From contig BAAFSQ010000068.1 of assembly GCA_054661495.1 (NCBI GenBank), positions 1-44,454 of the forward strand: DNA of 44,454 nucleotides. The letters are read 5' to 3'. The position numbers and the translations under genes were made by a program. Positions 33,157-44,329 of this stretch are shown one piece after another. The DNA comes from Zygophlyctis sp. KS116 (Eukaryota > Chytridiomycota). The notes below the pieces were generated by a model that was given only the letters and a program-made list of their open reading frames with translations, ran no database searches and was not told where the DNA came from. The first letter of the stretch is position 1, and every line of letters begins with the position of its first letter.

Positions 33157-33368
33157 TTATCTGTACCCTGGTCCTTGTTTTCAAGGCGTGCCTGGGAATG
33201 CCTTGGGAATGCCTGGAATGACAGCCTTAAAATTTACCAACCTACCAACAAGACATCAATTAAAATTTTACCAATGACAAAATTTTTACCAATGACAAAA
33301 AAATTTTATCAAACAAATTTTTACAAACAAAAAAATTTTACAGAAAAATTGAAAAAAAAAACTAAAAA
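33157..33368. promoter_or_regulatory. Divergent promoter region, RRM protein / TUP1, with short direct repeats
   Basis: 212 bp. It holds three imperfect copies of GCCTGGGAAT (33190-33219) and then two clear and one or two decayed copies of AAAATTTTACCAATGAC (33262-33343). An open frame across it on the plus strand is repetitive noise. Confidence 0.5.
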
Positions 33369-35359
33369 ATGTATTCAAGTCAGAATATGCATAACAGACC
33401 TGCAAATTCTCCAAAGACTCATAGGCTCTTGGACGCCATAGATGCAACAAGATCCCAAGCCGAACTTTTAATACAGGAAGCCTCTCATTTTAAACTTGCC
33501 AGGGACGAACTGGAACATAAGCGTAAGTCTAATTTCTCTTAAAATTACAGTATCTCTACAGTTTTCTGAAATTACTGCGTTTCAAGCAACATTGTTTGAA
33601 TTGGAAAGGGCTCATATGGTTGCTAAAAAGAGTTATGAAGAGGATTTAGGGAAATTAAGAAAAGAATTAACAGATAGAGGAATTCCTATTCCTCATGGAC
33701 TAGACAAGAATTTGAATTTTTCTGATACTAATCCTCCAAAATTACCTAGTGTTAATCCGAATGGTAGTTTATTTGGATCAATCATGAATACTAATGGTGG
33801 AGCTTCATTACCAAAGGATCCTACAATAGGTTTCCAAAATTTTGATCCTTCAAAAAGACCTCTAGTAAGTCCTATATTCCCTCCAAAAAAATCACTAAAG
33901 ATGGAAGAAAATCAGTATCCTCCAATGTCACCTCAATCTAGAAAAGGTCCCCAACAATTATTACCTTCTCAACTAGGAATTCCTCCTCAACAAGGATTAC
34001 CATCCCAACAAGCGGCACAAGTACAGCCTCAGTTTAGTCCCCCACCAGGCCTGTCTCAAGGTCCAGGGTCAGCTTCAGGACCAAAGCAGCTTGGAAAACC
34101 TGCACATTATCCCGAGACAGTAAGAAAAGGCGGCGAAGATTGGTCTGTTTTTGTTAATCCAAACTCCACATCTATAAATAAGAATTCTCTTAATTTGGAA
34201 CTAGTTCAAACTTTGGAACATGATTCTGTAGTTTGCTGTATCAAGTTTTCATTAGATGGTCTCTATTTGGCTACTGGTTGTAATCACGTTGCGCAAATCT
34301 ATGATATATCTACTGGACAAAAGATTTGTACGTTGATGGATGATACCATTCCCAGAAGCTCTGGGGATCTTTATATAAGAACTGTTTGTTTCTCGCCCGA
34401 TAGTCATCTTTTGGCAACTGGTGCAGAAGATCGTATTATAAGAATTTGGGATATTACAAAACGTTCTATTAGAGCTACCCTGAAAGGCCATGAGCAAGAT
34501 ATTTACTCTCTTGACTGGTCAGTTGATGGTAGGGTTATTGTTTCTGGAAGTGGTGATAAAACTGTCAAGGTAATTGTATTTGAAAAATTAATTATAGGTT
34601 TGGGATGCCTCTACTGGGCAATGTCTGAGAACTGTGTCAAATGATTCAGATACAAGCCTTCCCGTACAAACTAATCGTGATTCTGGTGTCACCAGTGTCG
34701 CAATCAATCCTGTAGATGGTTATACTATTGTAGCGGGCTCTTTGGATGAAATGGTCCGAATTTGGGATTCACGGACTGGCCAACTACTGGAGAGATTTGT
34801 CGGCCACACCAACTCTGTTTACTCTGTCGCCTTTTCTCCAGATGGTAAATCAGTTGTTTCGGGCTCTTTAGATAAATCCCTAAAGGTTTGGGATATATCT
34901 CTAGTTACTCTGGAACGAATGTCAAAGCCACCTAGCCCAGAAAAGATTGAAACTGTTGTAACTGCTCATTGGAGGCAATCATTTAGTGGCCATGGAGACT
35001 TTGTCCTTTCGGTCGCTTTTCCAGGGAAAGATTACTACAACCCGATTCCTGGAGAAGAGATTGAATGGGTTGTCAGTGGAAGCAAAGATCGAACTGTTGC
35101 ATTTTGGAATGCTTGTTCTAGAGAAAAGAGTGGAAAGGACCAATTTGCTCAATTTACATTACAGGGTCATAAAAACTCTGGTAAGTGTTAAAAGATTTAA
35201 TAATGATTAGTTATTAGTATAGCCCTGGCACCTCGCGCCACTAAACTTTTTGCAACAGGCTCTGGAGATCACAGAGCCAGAATTTGGAGAATATGTTCTG
35301 ATGCTACTAATCCTTCACCAGTCTCTGATAAAAGCGCATCTCGAAGTCCTCTTAAATAG
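33369..35359 (+). CDS. TUP1: TUP1 transcriptional co-repressor
   Basis: 634 residues, introns of 28, 28 and 30 nt. The N-terminus has the Tup1 tetramerisation helix (RLLDAIDATRSQAELLI, then TLFELERAHMVAKKSYEEDL), then a Pro/Gln-rich linker (PSQLGIPPQQGLPSQQ), then seven WD repeats (e.g. LLATGAEDRIIRIWDI, IVSGSGDKTVKVWD, VVSGSLDKSLKVWD, FATGSGDHRARIWRI). Tup1 is recruited by DNA-binding repressors, usually with Ssn6/Cyc8, to position nucleosomes and recruit deacetylases. The second intron splits the VKVWDAS repeat and the last one lies before VISIALAPRA. The stop is 32 bp from the convergent thiamine kinase. Confidence 0.94.
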
Positions 35360-35391
35360 ACTTTGTAGCTAATATATTAATCTTTGAGTGA

Positions 35392-36098
35392 TTATTTCAA
35401 GTCCAATTCTTGCGTGAAAATTATTGGCTCCTTATTTTCCACTGTAATAGTCCTAGACTTGAATCTATTGGACGTACTAACCACTTTTCCAAAATTAAAC
35501 TCGATTGATTCATCTAAAAGTAAGATATTCACTAAACACCTAAATCCCATTCCAGACCACTTGTCTTGACCAGAGCAGCACTACCGATAGGAATCAATCC
35601 ACAATTACTTTTAAACGTGTCGTCAACTATTGAATGAATTCTATGCTGACCAGAATCCAACAAAAACACAATACTTTCCTTTGAAATCAAAAATATTTTA
35701 AGCCTTGGATACTTGTAGAGAATATTTATATTTGCCATTTGATGATCAAAACGACCTCCTAGAGCCCCTATAGCAAGAATCTTTTCTATTTCTTGATTAT
35801 TACTAATCATTTGAATGCATTTTTCAAAATCATTGGAATCCTGATCATCAATCCTAATAATTTTCACGTTTGAGTAAAATGATTCTACATCCGAGTCTAA
35901 AGAGTCTAGATCCCCAATTATTACTTGCGGAGTTAAATTAAGCAGCTTTAGTCTATTTGCACCGCCATCAGCACAAATCGTAATCGGACAGTGCGGCCAT
36001 AATTGCCTTACCATAGCATCAGGCAGCGGTTGGTTTAGAATGATTAATGCAGCTTTAGAAACATTATCAAAGATTTTATCCAAATTCCAAATTTCCAT
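35392..36098 (-). CDS. THI80: Thiamine pyrophosphokinase
   Basis: Transfers pyrophosphate from ATP to thiamine to make the cofactor TPP. 226 residues. Motifs: CADGGANRLKLL, VIIGDLDSLDSD, QDSNDFEKCI and GALGGRFDHQMANI in the catalytic half, and GLEWDL ... VVSTSNRF in the thiamine-binding half. The second part is reached through a 26-nt intron with the unusual 5' end GTGTTT. Length is normal for fungal TPK (about 230-320, here minimal). Confidence 0.93.
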
Positions 36099-36539
36099 GA
36101 GGCAGGCTATGGTGGGGGTTAAACCTAAAAGGCCTGCGCAAAAAAAGACCTAGAACCATGCGCATAAATAGCCAGTGGTTGAGGTTTCTTTTCTTACGAA
36201 GTTTTTCGAGTAGTAGAATACTCTCCAAAACTTCTCTATTAATCACCACTGATGTACTTTTATCCTATCCAGACTTTTTTGGAATAGGTTCCAATGCATC
36301 AATGATCAATTCATTCTTACTGAGAGCAACTTTTATTTGGAAGTTTGCTTATTAATGGAATGTTACATTTTTCTAATAAATTTCTTTTTTTTGAACTTTT
36401 TGAATTTTTGAGTTTTAAACAGATTATGAGATGCAGATCAATATTTCTGCAATAATCATTCAAAGGATTTCTACAACGAATGAGAAATGTCTTGGAATTT
36501 TAGACAACTCAATAAAAAATAAATGAATTTTCTTCATAT
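36099..36539. other. 441-bp gap with only a doubtful small reading frame
   Basis: The longest gene-free stretch, between the start of thiamine pyrophosphokinase and the stop of ADE16/17. It is AT-rich and includes long T and A runs. The only candidate is the 65-codon frame at 36158-36355. I see no tRNA cloverleaf or repeat. Confidence 0.5.
36158..36355 (+). CDS. Possible small protein with mitochondrial-presequence-like start
   Basis: 65 codons, not recognised. The first 25 residues (MRINSQWLRFLFLRSFSSSR) are basic, hydroxylated and free of acidic residues, as in a matrix presequence, and the end is hydrophobic. If it is real it may be a small inner-membrane subunit. The gap it fills is otherwise the largest in the window, which is the main contextual support; the frame could equally be chance. 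Confidence 0.25.
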   Translation: MRINSQWLRFLFLRSFSSSRILSKTSLLITTDVLLSYPDFFGIGSNASMINSFLLRATFIWKFAY

Positions 36540-38361
36540 TTAATGATGGAATAGTCTATATTCTGTAAAGGCTAAAGTAATTCCAAGTTTTTCTGCTTCT
36601 TTAATTACTAATCCATCATTAACAGAGCCTCCAGGTGCTGCTACATATTTTACTCCAGATTGAGAAACGCGTTGAATATTGTCAAAAAAGGGGAAGAAAG
36701 CATCAGATGAAACAACCAAGTCAGTCATTTGAGATTTCCAATCAGACTTTTCTTTTGTAGAAAGAGGTTCTGGATCTTTTTCAAAAAGAGAGTTGAATGA
36801 AGAAATATCAACTATTTGATCAGTGATATAGAGGTCGATTGCATTGGATTTATCGGCTCTTTTCACTCCTGATTTGAAAGGAAGATTTAGAACTTTTGGA
36901 TGATGTCTAAGCCACCAATTATCTGCCTTTTCTCCTGCTAATCTAGTACTGTAAAGTTATGATTCACAATCTTACCAGTGGATACGGGATTGTTGACCGG
37001 CGCCCAAGCCCACAACTTGGCCATTTTTAGCATAGCAAACAGAATTAGACTGTGTATACTTTAAAGCAATAGTTGCCACGACCAAATCACGAATAGAATC
37101 TTGAGGGATTTTACAAGATTTAGTAACAATATTTGTAAATAGAGATCCATTAATAAGCAAATCGTTTCTTTTCTGTTCCAAGGAGAGACCATAAACAGTT
37201 CTTTTTTCAATTGAAGATGGAACATAGGATGGATCCATTTTCAAAACACAATATTTTCCTGATTTTTTCTTTTTAAGAATTTCTAGAGCCTCTGGAGAAT
37301 ATCCAGGTGCAATTATTCCATCAGACACTTCTTTTGAAATGATAGTTGCAGTAGAAACATCACATTCTTGAGATAGAGCAATCCAATCACCAAAAGAAGA
37401 CATACGATCAGCTCCTCTAGCTCTTGCATAAGCACAAGCCATTGGTGATAATTCCATTCCTTGAACAAAATAAACAGCTTTTTCAATATCAGATAAAGGA
37501 AGACCAATAGCAGCCCCAGCAGGAGATACATGCTTAAAAGATGCTGCTGCTGGATATCCCGTAGCTTCTTGTAATTCTTTTACTAGAGGCCAAGCATTCA
37601 AGGCATCAAGCAAGTTAATATATCCTGGAGATCCTGACAAAACTACAAATGGCAAATCTTGTCCAGCTACACAAACCTGAGCAGGTTTTTGATGTGGATT
37701 TGCTCCATATCTCAAATACATTTGCTGTTTTCCATTTCCTGCAAAAGATCTTTGAAAGTAACTTGAAATGGCATCATCATATTCTGCAGTATGAGAAAAT
37801 GCTTTCAATGCCAACTTTTGTCTAGTTTCTAAAGTTGTACAAGGCGTAGCATCTTTTTGAAGCGAATCTTTTAATTCATTAATGACCAGTGAATAATCTT
37901 TTGGATCACATATCACTGTAACTCTATCATAATTTTTAGCTGCAGCTCTTAAAAGTGTAACTCCTCCTAGAATTTAAAAAAAAACTTAAAATACCAATAT
38001 CAATTTCTTCAATCGCCAGACTTATTGACACATTTTCCTTACTGATTGTTTCCTGAAACGGATACAAATTACAAATAACAAAATCGATTGCATGATAACC
38101 TCTAGCGGTCAATTCATCTTTATCCGATTGTTCATTTCTAGCCAGAATACCTCCATGAACTGCCGGATGAAGAGTCTTTACTCTCCCCCCGAGCATTTCA
38201 GGAGCGCCCGTTAAATCACCGACATCTGCAACTTGCAGTCCTGCATTCTTCAAAACCTTTGCAGTTCCTCCTGATGCAATCAAAGAAATCCCTAATTGAC
38301 TCAAACTAGTACCCAATTCAACCAAATCTCTTTTATCAGAGAGTGACAGGATGGCTCTCAT
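36540..38361 (-). CDS. ADE17: Bifunctional AICAR transformylase / IMP cyclohydrolase
   Basis: Catalyses the last two steps of de novo IMP synthesis, using 10-formyl-tetrahydrofolate. 588 residues, the expected family length, with introns of 28 and 27 nt. The N-terminal IMP cyclohydrolase (MGS-like) domain shows [33 protein letters not shown] and FVICNLYPF. The transformylase domain shows [26 protein letters not shown] (with the catalytic Lys-His) and [14 protein letters not shown], joined across the second intron. It ends with the typical YRLFHH. Its presence means the organism can complete purine synthesis, unlike microsporidia. Confidence 0.96.
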
Positions 38362-38549
38362 AACGATTTAACTCCTAAACTCGGACACTATTGTAAAGTG
38401 GACAAAATGGTCTAAATTACAGACAATACCTGAAAGACAAGATTTCTTTTCATGGCCAAGTAGACTAATAATGATGCATTACATTTTATCAATACAAACA
38501 GGCTTAATGATCAAGTATCAGCTTGAACTTTAGGGCTTTCGATCCAAAA
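38362..38549. promoter_or_regulatory. Divergent intergenic region, ADE17 / YIPF gene
   Basis: 188 bp with no recognised element beyond A-rich sequence (GATCCAAAAATG) directly before the YIPF start. Confidence 0.3.
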
Positions 38550-39420
38550 ATGTCAGAATTTGCTCCATTGGTAATTACGAGTTTAACACAATAGGAATCA
38601 GATCCAGAAGCGCTGTTACAATTTCAGAGCTTTGAACAAACCGGACCTCTTCCTTCATCTGCACCGCCTGCAACACAGTCTTCAGGAGGGTTTTGGACTG
38701 TAGATTATTATAAGAAATACTTTGATATTAATACAAGCGATGTTGTCGAGAGGGTGACGGCTGCAGTGTATCCGAAAAAGGACTTTTTTGCTATTATTTC
38801 AGTTAATCCGGACTTGTATGGACCGTTTTGGATTCCAACAACTGTAATTTTCCTGCTTTTTGCATGCAAAAATATTTCTCAGTATGTAGCTAATTCTTTA
38901 TCAGGGACTGATTATATCTTTAAAATTTCTGATTTATCATGGGCATTTAGTGCAGTTTATGGATTTGTCACGGTTATTCCGGCTCTAAGTTGGGCTATTT
39001 GTCGGTATTATCATCTTTCTTTATCTCTACTGCAATTGGTTGATTTATATGGGTATGGAGTGTCTATTTGGATACCAGTAGCTGTAATTTTTTAAAATTT
39101 AAAAATATAGATTTTATCAGTAATTTCTAATGAAATTTTTAGATATGTTCTCGTAGGATTGGCGTTTAGTTTATCTGGTATTTTAGAATTTGAATAATTT
39201 TAATATTAGTACTTTTCAAATATAAAAATATTCAGCCAGTGGCAATAGCTGCTAATTCTAAAAGTGCTTTAGCAGTGCAAAGTGGATTTATTCTTGCTTC
39301 ACAAGCAGGTTTGGCTATTCTCTTCAAGTGGGTATTTTTCTCTGTTGTAAATTTCTCTCTATAATTTTTTAGGATATCCAATCATCCGATCAGAAGTCAG
39401 GTTTTTTGAGTCTCAAATAA
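38550..39420 (+). CDS. Yip1-domain Golgi membrane protein (YIPF1/YIPF2, yeast Yip5)
   Basis: 248 residues, five membrane helices. The first exon is seven codons (MSEFAPL), then a 24-nt intron. The family stretch FWTVDYYKKYFDINTSDVVE and then NPDLYGPFWIPTT is diagnostic for the YIPF1/2 branch. Hydrophobic segments follow, from VIFLLFACKNI to SGFILASQAGLAILFKW. Introns are 24, 27, 32 and 41 nt (39332-39372), the last two longer than typical here. Yip proteins bind Rab GTPases in ER-Golgi traffic. Its stop is 7 bp from that of TAF12. Confidence 0.9.
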
Positions 39421-39427
39421 AAAAAAG

Positions 39428-40662
39428 TTACAAATCTCTATCAATTGTTTCCGAGTTAATTAATACCATATCATCATCTTCCGCTTGAAAACTATCATCT
39501 TTAGGCGGTGATTTGGATTCAATAGGACTTGCCTGTGTTCGAGCTTGAGCTGCAGTATCATGTTTAGATCTAGAAACAATCGATTGTCTTGAAGAATGAA
39601 CAGAATGCAAAATAGGCTTTCTAAATCCACGAATTTCGTCTGAGAAACCAGGTATGTACAAACTCCACTGCCGTTCTAGAATAAATTTCAAAATTAATCA
39701 TACCTAATTCAAGCTGAAAGTCTTTTATTTCCACATGAGTGCTATTTCTATGTTTAGCAGCTTGACACGCCCTATAAATGAGTTGATCAATGAAGTTATC
39801 AGCCATTGTTAGAAATGCCTAGATTGATTATTATAAAAATTCCTACATTTTCAGTTTCAGAATCTAGTTCTTCTGAAAATCCTGTTTTCTTGAACAAGTC
39901 TGAAAGCTTGCGTTTTTTTGAACTTCCAGATAGAACCTCTACTATTGTAGCTTCACGTGGTATTTTATCTGCTCTTAATCTGGGTTTAAAAGTGGATGGT
40001 ACAATTGGTGATTGCTGATTAGTTATAGTTATATTAGAATCCAAAACAGAATACATTGGAGAGCTGAATACTCTATTTGATAGTTGTGGACACGCAGGAA
40101 AAACGGGAGGACCAGATGGTAACGGGAATGCTGCTCCTGATCTTGGATGAATTTTAGTTGGCTGAGTCGAAGATGATGCTGCAGAGCTTGAAGGGCCCAT
40201 ACCTTGCAAAATTATAAACTATATCTTACCCATTTTACTCGCTGCATTCACGAATTGTTGACTATTAGCAGAATTTCTTAATTGCTGTAAATCCCCTTCG
40301 AATTTAGCTTTGAATCCCAGAAACCGTTCTCTTTCCTCTGCTCCTAAATTAGGATTTTTCAGTGCCTCGTCAACCTTGTTAACTTGCATCACCAACTGTT
40401 GGGCCATTCTATGCATCGCCATAACTGCCGACGCATGCTGTGATCTTGGATTTACAGGTTGGGATCTATTGACAGGGGAAATTGCCGGTTTCTTAGATTG
40501 CATCATCATCATCTGCAGTGTATTTTTCTGTGATGCAGAAAGATTAGAATTCAGAGCCGCCTGCAGTTGGGCTGGAGTCAAATTAAGAGACCCTGGTCTT
40601 GGCTTTGGAGATGGCTTTGGAGACTCTTGAGGAATGTTTGTATTATCAAAAATATGTTCCAT
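39428..40662 (-). CDS. TAF12: TFIID/SAGA subunit TAF12 (histone fold)
   Basis: 383 residues, introns of 27, 28 and 28 nt. The histone fold, near the C-terminal third, reads SDLFKKTGF, ETENAFLTMADNFIDQL, ACQAAKHRNSTHVEIKDFQL and then ERQWSLYIPGFSDE, all matching TAF12 (LERNWNMWIPGF). It pairs with TAF4 in TFIID and Ada1 in SAGA. The N-terminal half is disordered, Pro/Ser/Gln/Met-rich (LNLTPAQLQAALNSNLSAS) with a helix resembling the region seen in yeast Taf12. The tail is acidic. Fungal TAF12 commonly has such N-terminal extensions. Confidence 0.93.
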
Positions 40663-40733
40663 TTCTTGCTTTTCGACTGAATTTGTGAAACCCTAATTAG
40701 AGAAACTCTTTCGGATGGAAAAACTTTATTATT

Positions 40734-42677
40734 TTAGCTTTCGCTATCTAAAAAGAAGTAATTACCGCCAAGCTATTACATTTACAATATTTACAAATTA
40801 CCTTTTGCTCCTTGTCTTTAACAGAATCATACTTGTTAATTCTAGGTCTGAAATTGGTAGGATCACGCCTAAAAGTGATTTCAAGATCTTTCAAGAAGCG
40901 ATTCATTCCAGACAATAAAGACTCTGGGCTGTTTGCACGCGCTTTAACAGAAGGTTGGCCATCATAGACAATAACACGGTCAGCTAAATATGTAGCCATT
41001 ATAAAATCATGTTCGACGATAAATGCAGTCTTTTTTGAATGGAATATAAATCTATAATTAGAATGAAATTGCGAATATTTGCATAAAAGAGTTAGTAACA
41101 TACTTCTTTATAACCTTTGCTGCAATAATTCTTTGCTCGGAATCTAAATATGCTGAAGGTTCATCAATAAGGTAAATATCAGCAGGAGTTCCCAAACATA
41201 ATACAATAGCGACACGTTGAAGTTCACCACCGGATAGTGTAGTAACCTGTTGATCAATTATTTTTTCAATTTGTAAAGGCTTAACTACATCTGTCTGGAA
41301 CTGAGGATGCATAAACATAGCCTTAATCTTTTTTAACAACAAAAGTCGAACACTTCCCTCAAACTTTGGCGCAATTTTTTGAGGTTTGTAACTCACATTT
41401 AATTCTGGCACTTGTTCATCCCCATCAGCTTTGAGGGCACCGGCGAGCATTCTTATAAATGTGGTTTTTCCAGTTCCATTTTGACCAAGCATTACAAGAA
41501 TTTCAGAATCAGTAAAGGATCCATGAGTAATATCTAAATGGAAATCACCCAATGATTTACTCATATCTGGATAGTCGTAGAGTCTATTCTTGTCAATATC
41601 TAAGCCCTCATCTGCAGTTTCAGCAAGCTTAAAAGTAAGAGATTCATCCCTAAATCGCAGATTTTCTGTAGGTACATGACCGTCCAAGAATATATTAATT
41701 CCTACAAAATCACTAAAAAGTTGAATCTACCTTCTCGAACACTAAATGGAAGTGTAACAACACCATAAGCACTTGGCATCCCATACAAAACACAAATAAA
41801 ATCAGACAGATAATCCAACACGGATAAATCATGTTCCACGACAATCACATAAGAAGTTGGAGACAAAAGACTTCTAATAACTCTAGCAGCATTTAATCTT
41901 TGCTTTACATCTAAATAAGAAGAAGGTTCATCAAACATATAACTATTATTAATCAGAAAAATCTTACACGTCTGCCTTTTGAACACATGCAACTGAAATA
42001 GCAAAACGTTGCAATTCACCTCCAGACAATTGATCAACACTTCTACCAAGTACATCTTGAAGATCTAAAAGAGAGATCATTTCTTCACTATTCCCTCTTT
42101 CTACTTTAGCCTTCAATATATCCTCTACTTTTCCTTTCACAGCCTTTGGAAGATTATCCACATACTGTGGTTTAATGATAGCTTTAAGATTATCTTCTAA
42201 AATCTTTGTAAAGTAATTTTGAAGCTCTGAACCTCTAAAATACTTTAAAATATCTTCCCAGTCTGGTGGATCTGAAAAACGACCCAAATTAGGCTTCAAC
42301 TTCCCAGCCAAAATTTTTAGAGCAGTTGATTTCCCGATACCATTAGTTCCTACCAGTCCCAAAACCTGTCCTGGTCTTGGAACAGGAAGCCTATGCAATT
42401 TAAAAGAATTTGCAGAGTATCGATGAGTTGTATCCTTTTCTAAATTTGTAGGTAAATTTATGATTGAGATTGCTTCAAACGGACATTTTTTAGGACAAAT
42501 ACCACATCCAATACACAATTCTTCTGAAATAAAAGCAACTTTTGACTTTGAATCAACCTCTATACAGAGCTTCCCCATTCGCACCACCGGACATGACTTT
42601 TTGCATTCCTGTCTGCACTTTTTCGGCTTGCATTTATCTGTAGAAACGATTGCGATCCTTGTCAGTTTGTCACTCAT
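40734..42677 (-). CDS. RLI1: Ribosome-recycling ABC protein RLI1/ABCE1
   Basis: Essential iron-sulfur ATPase that splits ribosomes after termination. 602 residues. N-terminal [4Fe-4S] clusters: [15 protein letters not shown] and [16 protein letters not shown]1: [40 protein letters not shown]2: [39 protein letters not shown], and [15 protein letters not shown]. Ends GGNYFFLD, like the yeast protein. Introns: 25, 29, 52 (41052-41103) and 29 nt. The 52-nt one carries TACTAAC close to its 5' end. Confidence 0.98.
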
Positions 42678-42815
42678 CGTTTCCTGCGCCGCTGTCTATC
42701 CTAGGCCTGAATTATGAGCATTGACCTTTGTGGCTTACACTAGTCACTGACGCTCTGGCCGTTAGAGTGTATTGTCTGCTCTTGAGCTTTTAAGATTTGT
42801 AAAAGGAAAGATAAT
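42678..42815. promoter_or_regulatory. Divergent intergenic region, RLI1 / VPS36
   Basis: 138 bp between divergent starts. It is somewhat less AT-rich than the window average. No distinct motif seen. Confidence 0.3.
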
Positions 42816-44172
42816 ATGGAAAATGTCGTTTTATTAAGGAATGAAGCGGTCTCAAGGCAAATGCCAGAAATTAGATTTTATTTGGGAGAAATAGTGGATT
42901 CTGGACAATTAACCCTAACCAACTTTAGACTCTTATGGATCTCTGCAAAGGATTCAAGGGAAATATCTCTCAGTGACATTGTTAAAATTGAATCTTTTGC
43001 TGGATTCTTTAATATGTCTTCTCCAAAAATTATTCTAGATGTTACTAAAATTCAACAAAAGACGTTGGAAACCCTAAAAGATTGGGAATGCGGTGTCTGT
43101 AATAAGATTAATCAAGGGAATAATGATAAATGTTTAGAATGTGGGGTTTGGAATCGTAGAGTAGAATTTAAGAATGATGGAAGAGTTTGTGAAAAATGTA
43201 CATTTATTAATCAGTCAAAAGATGTTTGTGAAATTTGTGGAAATTCATTACTAGTAAATGTAGATACAATACAAGTAAAACTTTCATTTAGACAAGGGGG
43301 CATGATGGATTTTTTACTAGATTTACAAAAATATTGGAATAAGAAGGATTGGGAGAATCTAAATTCTCCTTCTAAAGGGGGTGTTGGTGGCGTGTCTACA
43401 GTACTAAACAGGATTAATGAAGCAAAGATAAAGGTAAATATGCTTATAGTAATTCAAAGGATGATCAAGTGATGTCTAATGCTTTTTCTGATTTAAAGGC
43501 TTTAATGAATTCAGCCCAGGAAATGGTTAATTTGGCAACTACTATTTCAACTAAAGTAGCTGCTGTAAAAGTATCAGAGACAGAATCAAGAGAGATTATG
43601 GAATTTAGAAACTCTTTAATGAATTTAGGAATAAATGATCCTGTTACAAGAAAAGGAACAAAAAATGATTATTTTCTAAAATTATCTACTCAAATTCAAG
43701 AATTCTTGGACCGATACTTTAAGACAAAACATCCAAAGATTATTTCTACTATTGATCTATATTGTCTATTTAATAGAGCTAGAGGATTGGGTAAGTTTGA
43801 AATTTTAACAACAAGATATGGTTTCTCCTCAGGATCTTATAAGAGCATGTGAATCATTTACAAATGATTCGAGATATAAATTACGGTGTTTTGAAGGAGG
43901 AGGGAAATTTGTTCAATCTACAAAATTGAATGATGACGATTTTTATAAACAGGTTTTAAGAATTCTATCAGACCAAGAATATTTAACTGCATCTTCTCTT
44001 GCACTTGAAGAAAATATCTCAATGATTTTAGCAAAAGAGGAACTTTTGGTACGTGTATAATATCTTTTAATGACAGTTAATGGAATCTAAAGGACTCTTA
44101 TGCCGAGATGAAACTATCCAAGGACTATTCTTTTATCCAAATAAGTTTCTGTCTGTTGATGTAACACAATGA
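42816..44172 (+). CDS. VPS36: ESCRT-II subunit Vps36
   Basis: Sorts ubiquitinated cargo into multivesicular endosomes. 425 residues, introns of 26, 25 and 28 nt. A GLUE/PH-type domain opens the protein (GQLTLTNFRLLWIS, then SLSDIVKIESF). It is split by two NZF zinc fingers with Cys at about residues 92/95/106/109 and 125/128/138/141, the yeast arrangement that animal Vps36 lacks. The winged-helix core reads AFSDLKALMNSAQEMV, INDPVTRKG, YCLFNRARGLDMVSPQDLIRACESF, and the last exon gives LLCRDETIQGLFFYPNKF. This final exon is only reached after the 28-nt intron. Confidence 0.95.
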
Positions 44173-44329
44173 TTTGCATTTTCTGTCCGAGACACAGATT
44201 GTACAAATGGAATCCGCCAACTGTTTTATTTTGCATTACTCTAAATGAATACAATTTATTGTTCCCAGATTGTCTATTCTATTTGTATTCTCTAGACATT
44301 AAATTCTCGATATTCCGATTAATTAAGAG
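44173..44329. other. Spacer between VPS36 and a repeat-like end
   Basis: 157 bp, AT-rich, no reading frame or RNA gene that I can support. It presumably holds the VPS36 3' UTR. Confidence 0.4.

Noticed and set aside
33175-33441. Plus-strand 88-codon frame before TUP1
   Set aside because: Built from the repetitive AT-rich promoter repeats and overlapping the TUP1 first exon in another frame.
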